Source of the DNA: Stenopsyche tienmushanensis
Taxonomy: Eukaryota; Arthropoda; Insecta; Trichoptera; Stenopsychidae
Length of the DNA stretch: 64,000 nt
Assembly (NCBI GenBank): GCA_008973525.1
Contig: WACJ01000042.1
Span: 310,001 to 374,000, forward strand
Direction of reading: 5' to 3'
Below, piece after piece: positions 60,611-64,000 of the stretch (its first letter is position 1; the number at the start of each line of letters is the position of its first letter). A program made the position numbers and the translations under genes. The notes beneath the pieces were generated by a model. It was not told where the DNA came from. It did no database searches and saw only the letters and a program-made list of their open reading frames with translations.

Positions 60611-61068
60611 CTATCAAAAGTTACGGCTGTTGAATGTCTGTCATGTAGAAAATAAATCAATAAAATACCTTTCGAATCCCAAAATACCGTAACCATCACT
60701 TTTCCAGCAAATTGTTTGCGAAGGGGGAAAATCTTCAAAAGACACCACCATTCTGGTGTGAGATTTCTACCCACTAAACCCTCCCCCCTCCTCTTCCGCT
60801 GCCATCCAGCTACTGGCTTAGTATTGTACAAGGATGGCAGCGATGTGTCCCTCTTGGGCATTTCCTCGCTTAGGATATCCTTTTTAACGCTCCACGCTGG
60901 GCAGACGAATATCGTGTATGCGGCATCATCATTGCCAGCTCCACAGCGATGGCATTCCGGGCCTGTCTCTTTTTCTATTTTCTGAAGATAGCTGCCAAAG
61001 CAAGCATGATCGATGAGAATCTGGGTCAGGTGGTTACACATTTGGCCATGTTGCCTGGCCATCCACAA
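60556..61068 (-). mobile_element. 170-codon ORF joining R1-clade C-terminus to mariner sequence
   Basis: The first ~125 residues are the C-terminal part of an R1-type ORF2, with the zinc knuckle CHRCGAGNDDAAYTIFVCPA and a preceding LTQILIDHACFGSYLQKI. From AGKVMVTVFWDSKGILLIYF onward the sequence changes to the mariner catalytic region (KVM..VFWD). The junction is at about 60710. The ORF is open across the junction but truncated on both sides, so it is a relic and not a functional protein. Confidence 0.7.
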
Positions 61069-61079
61069 TTCCAGGTTCG

Positions 61080-62120
61080 ATATTAGCTCGTGCGTCCACC
61101 GACCTTAAGCGGAGTTGTCTCATCGGGACTGTCACAACGCCGTGGTGCTCTGCTTAGCGTTATTCTTGTCTTCACCTTTCTGTATTGTCTGTCTTTTGTA
61201 AGCGAACAGGTCGATTGGCGGTATGGCAGTCAGTGTCAGGACGGCGTCTTCCGACACTGTGCGATATGCAGCAGTCACTCTGATTGCGCTCCTTCTCTGG
61301 ACTCTAGCCTGGTGTTGAGCCTGGCCCTTTCAATTTGTAGTGCTTCGGCTCATATCGGCGCGCCGTACAACAGTACCGAGTGCACTACCTCGTCTTACTT
61401 AGAAGGGTCTTATTTTTTTTTCTGTGGGATCTTGCATAAGATACTCTGGGTTTGATCCCATGGTAGTATAAGATTCTTACTGATTAAACCACTCCCTTGT
61501 CCTTCTCTGCCCCGTGGTATTGTTTTCCACATTGCTTCAGGAGGACAGGTCCCAGTTCTTCTTGCTTGCCATCATGCTGTGGACTATATTGTCGACGTTG
61601 AACTCAGCTACCCCGAGTGCTTGTTTTAGCAGTTTTATCTTGGATGCCCAAGCCTCACAGCTAGTGATGGTGTGCACGTTGTGGATGGTTTTTTGCCAAT
61701 CAGCGAATACCTGAGTCAAGCGGTACGTCGTTTAGCCGTGTATCTGGGTTCTCCATCGACTTATGACCAGGATAAGTCGGTGGGTCCATCTTTCCTTGCT
61801 GGACTGATCCCATCTCCGTTGCAAGACTTCCCTCAGTTTCTGGTCATGTTCGTTGCGATTTTTAGGATCTTCGTAGTCCAAGGTCCTCTTTTTGCCTGGA
61901 GGTCCAGCTGGGGGACTCCAGCGATCACGAGTACTGCTTCTTCAGATACAGTTCTGCATGCTGCGGTGACTCGGAGCGTTCCCTGCCGCTGGACCCCGGC
62001 CAGCTTCTTTCTGTAGCTTTCGTGCCTGACGACCGAAGGATCGAGTGTATTACCTCTAAGGAGGGTCTTACTTAGAGTAACATCACCTAACTGTGCCTCA
62101 AGTCTAATCTTTTTTTTCAT
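61080..62120 (-). mobile_element. R1-clade non-LTR relics, two overlapping-type copies
   Basis: Two copies of the same end of an R1-type ORF2 are seen on the minus strand. One is near 61390-61170 (LLYGAPIWAEALQIERARL, then RVTAAYRTVSEDAVLTLTAI). The other is at 62100-61830 (RVTAACRTVSEEAVLVIAGV then PQLDLQAKRG), with its own C-terminal part at 61720-61540 (LGVAEFNVDNIVHSMMASKK). Both are interrupted by stops and shifts. They probably represent two insertions of related elements. Confidence 0.75.
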
Positions 62121-63760
62121 TTGGTTTCACGCCTTCGTTTAGAATAGAGAATGCTAATTACGGGATCAGTTTATTTTCTAATGAAGGAAACCATATAAAT
62201 TTGCATAGTAAAATTCCGAGATATATTTGAATTCGCTGGCAGTCAATCGCAACGAATCATAATTTCTTACACAATTGAACAAATAATGAATATCATATTA
62301 ATTAAAAACAATACATCTAAAAAGATTTCGAAATTGATTAATGAACTTCAGAATAATTTTGTCTGTCACTATATTAGCAAACAATATAATCTTATGTTAG
62401 AGTAATCGTTGGCAGCTAAAAGGTTAAACATATTTTCACTATGAGATCATGAAATATTTTTAAAAATGAAATCAAAATCGTTATCAAGCATTATCTATTT
62501 ATTGTTAATTTTTTGCGCAATCGTTGTACAATAATAACTATATAAATTAGCCATTTTGCAACAATAATATGAAACAAAGTAGTTTGACCCAACCCATGAA
62601 CTTGTACTTTAAATAGACAAATATCCTGAAACACAGAAATACTTTTATCTGTGTTCAGATATAGATAAGCATACACATGGAGCATTTCATTTAAATCGAT
62701 ATTTTTGATATTTTTAAATATGCCAGTGACATTTACATATGCTGTCCATCAGCACAATTATCTTCGCTAGAATAGTCAACATTGTGGGTATTGATTAATC
62801 AGCCCTACGCGATAACAAACTAATATATCATACAGGTTCTTTCATTATTGCAAAAGTTGCATATCGAATAGCATAGAATCGAATTTGTGAGTATTTTATT
62901 TGTATACTTTATGAGAATTATATTATTAATTTGGGTTCAGTTTGATGGGCGTCGATCGAGGTGTTTAGGGCCAATCTTTTTATATTAAGCTCGCAGTGCA
63001 ATAAAATGGCTTAATTTTACGTCTGAATGTTATGACCAGACCATAAAAATGGTAAAATCAAAAGCACTCAGATTGCGCGTCGCATATCAGTGCAATTAGA
63101 TGTGTCAATATTTAAAAAAAGCAGTTGACGTTTAAAAAACGTTTGGCGCGTGTTCCAAAACTCACCGAATACAAATGGATCAAGGTTCGAAACCTTTGCT
63201 AATGTCATTGAACGGCAATCAAATTAAAAAGGGGAGAAGTACTATTTATGCACGCTTTTCGACGTTATAATTTATATTAAATCTTATTTCAGCGTTAACG
63301 ACGAAAACCAATCACAAAATAATATTATTGCCTAATATAATAGAGTATCATCCGAACTTTTTGGGATAAAAAGTAAGCATGTGTATTCCATGTTTACCGC
63401 TCTGCATCTGCGGGTAATTTTTCTTGCATATATTATTTTGTGGATCGTCAATATGTTGTCTTCGAATGGGAAATGCTTTTTCGTCAAATGTTACACTATA
63501 CATGTTTTTAATAAATGTTTATAGTTTGAATGAATGTACGTACGAGAGTCATCTAGAAAGAATGTTGGCGCACACAAATGACAGTCAGTTTGTTTGGTCC
63601 CGCATGTTTGTCGGCCATTTTGTTCAGTCACAGCATACAAAGGCTGTTGCCCCGACTACAGAAATATCTCGATTTCGATTGCGATTACGTTGAAAAATAG
63701 TTCTTTTAGTTCTTTCTGTCACTGTGCACATTGCAATGTACAGTAATTTGAAACAAGGTC
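62121..63760. other. No recognised gene
   Basis: AT-rich DNA. An 89-codon ORF at 63424-63693 has no recognisable motif or splice context. Nothing else is supported. Confidence 0.4.
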
Positions 63761-63764
63761 TAGG

Positions 63765-63960
63765 TGTTCAACCGGTCCGCTTTTCGGAGCGCTGACATGA
63801 CGAATGAGCGCTTTGCGATCGAGCGCCATACCCAAACATGCCTACAGTACGATTACGAACTCTCATTTCAAAACGAAGGTGGGTTGTTTAAATTTTACAA
63901 TCGGTCGAAAATATTATTGCCGGTCTATGCCGATTGTGGCCCAATAAATAATCAAGTTTT
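63765..63960 (-). repeat. Repeat family A copy 7
   Basis: Blocks TTCAACCGGTCCGCTTTTCG, GCGCTGACATGACGAATGAG, TACGAACTCTCATTTCAAAA, GGTGGGTTGTTTAAATTTTA and CAATCGGTCGA match copies 2 and 5. This copy preserves the middle part (between the palindrome and the GGGTGGGTTG block) best. Confidence 0.75.
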
Positions 63961-64000
63961 TTTTTAAATTCTAATACATTGTTTTTATATTTATAACCCA

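Overview
This is AT-rich nuclear DNA from an animal, almost certainly an insect. The genes have many short introns with GT-AG borders. The window also holds relics of mariner, Tigger/pogo, hAT, piggyBac, Helitron and non-LTR retrotransposons, tRNA-derived SINEs and several MITE-like families. I cannot place the species below class from sequence alone.

Layout: (1) 1948-15524, plus strand: a complete 32-exon gene for the transcription elongation factor Spt6. Its introns hold a MITE-like element, repeat fragments and a mariner nested with another repeat. (2) 15525-26800: no complete gene. It has one orphan exon candidate on the minus strand, a GC-rich island at 19.38-19.87 kb with an NRF1-type site (likely promoter and non-coding first exon of the next gene) and old transposon fragments. 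(3) 26948-31158, plus strand: verprolin/WIP (Vrp1), an actin and WASP regulator, followed by about 1.2 kb that stays coding-like but is broken by frame changes. (4) 32.9-34.5 kb: a Helitron PIF1-type helicase relic. (5) 34.5-40.6 kb: no host gene; MITEs and a reverse transcriptase fragment. (6) 41.1-42.8 kb, minus strand: a nearly full-length but dead piggyBac transposase. (7) 43775-47527, plus strand: the checkpoint clamp loader Rad17. (8) 48056-51124, minus strand: the splicing factor RNPS1, divergent from (9) 51938-52717, plus strand: NDUFS7, the N2-cluster subunit of complex I. (10) 52.7-64 kb: repeat-dominated, with no host gene recognised.

The five host genes are unrelated housekeeping functions (elongation, actin, DNA damage checkpoint, splicing/EJC, respiration). 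Only RNPS1 and NDUFS7 look regulatorily linked, through a shared divergent promoter interval of under 1 kb.

The clearest unusual signal is that every frame break I resolved in real coding sequence is a single extra base: five in Spt6, one in Vrp1, three in the coding-like tail and one in piggyBac. Removing the five in Spt6 gives exactly 1771 codons plus a stop. I read these as consensus insertion errors, not biology. Other points of interest are an RNPS1 start codon split by an intron (AT|G), a 12-nt Spt6 microexon candidate, a mariner and its own internally deleted MITE in the same window, a new-looking interspersed repeat with a palindromic core present in seven copies, and an ORF that fuses non-LTR and mariner relics. 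I found no convincing new multi-gene system.
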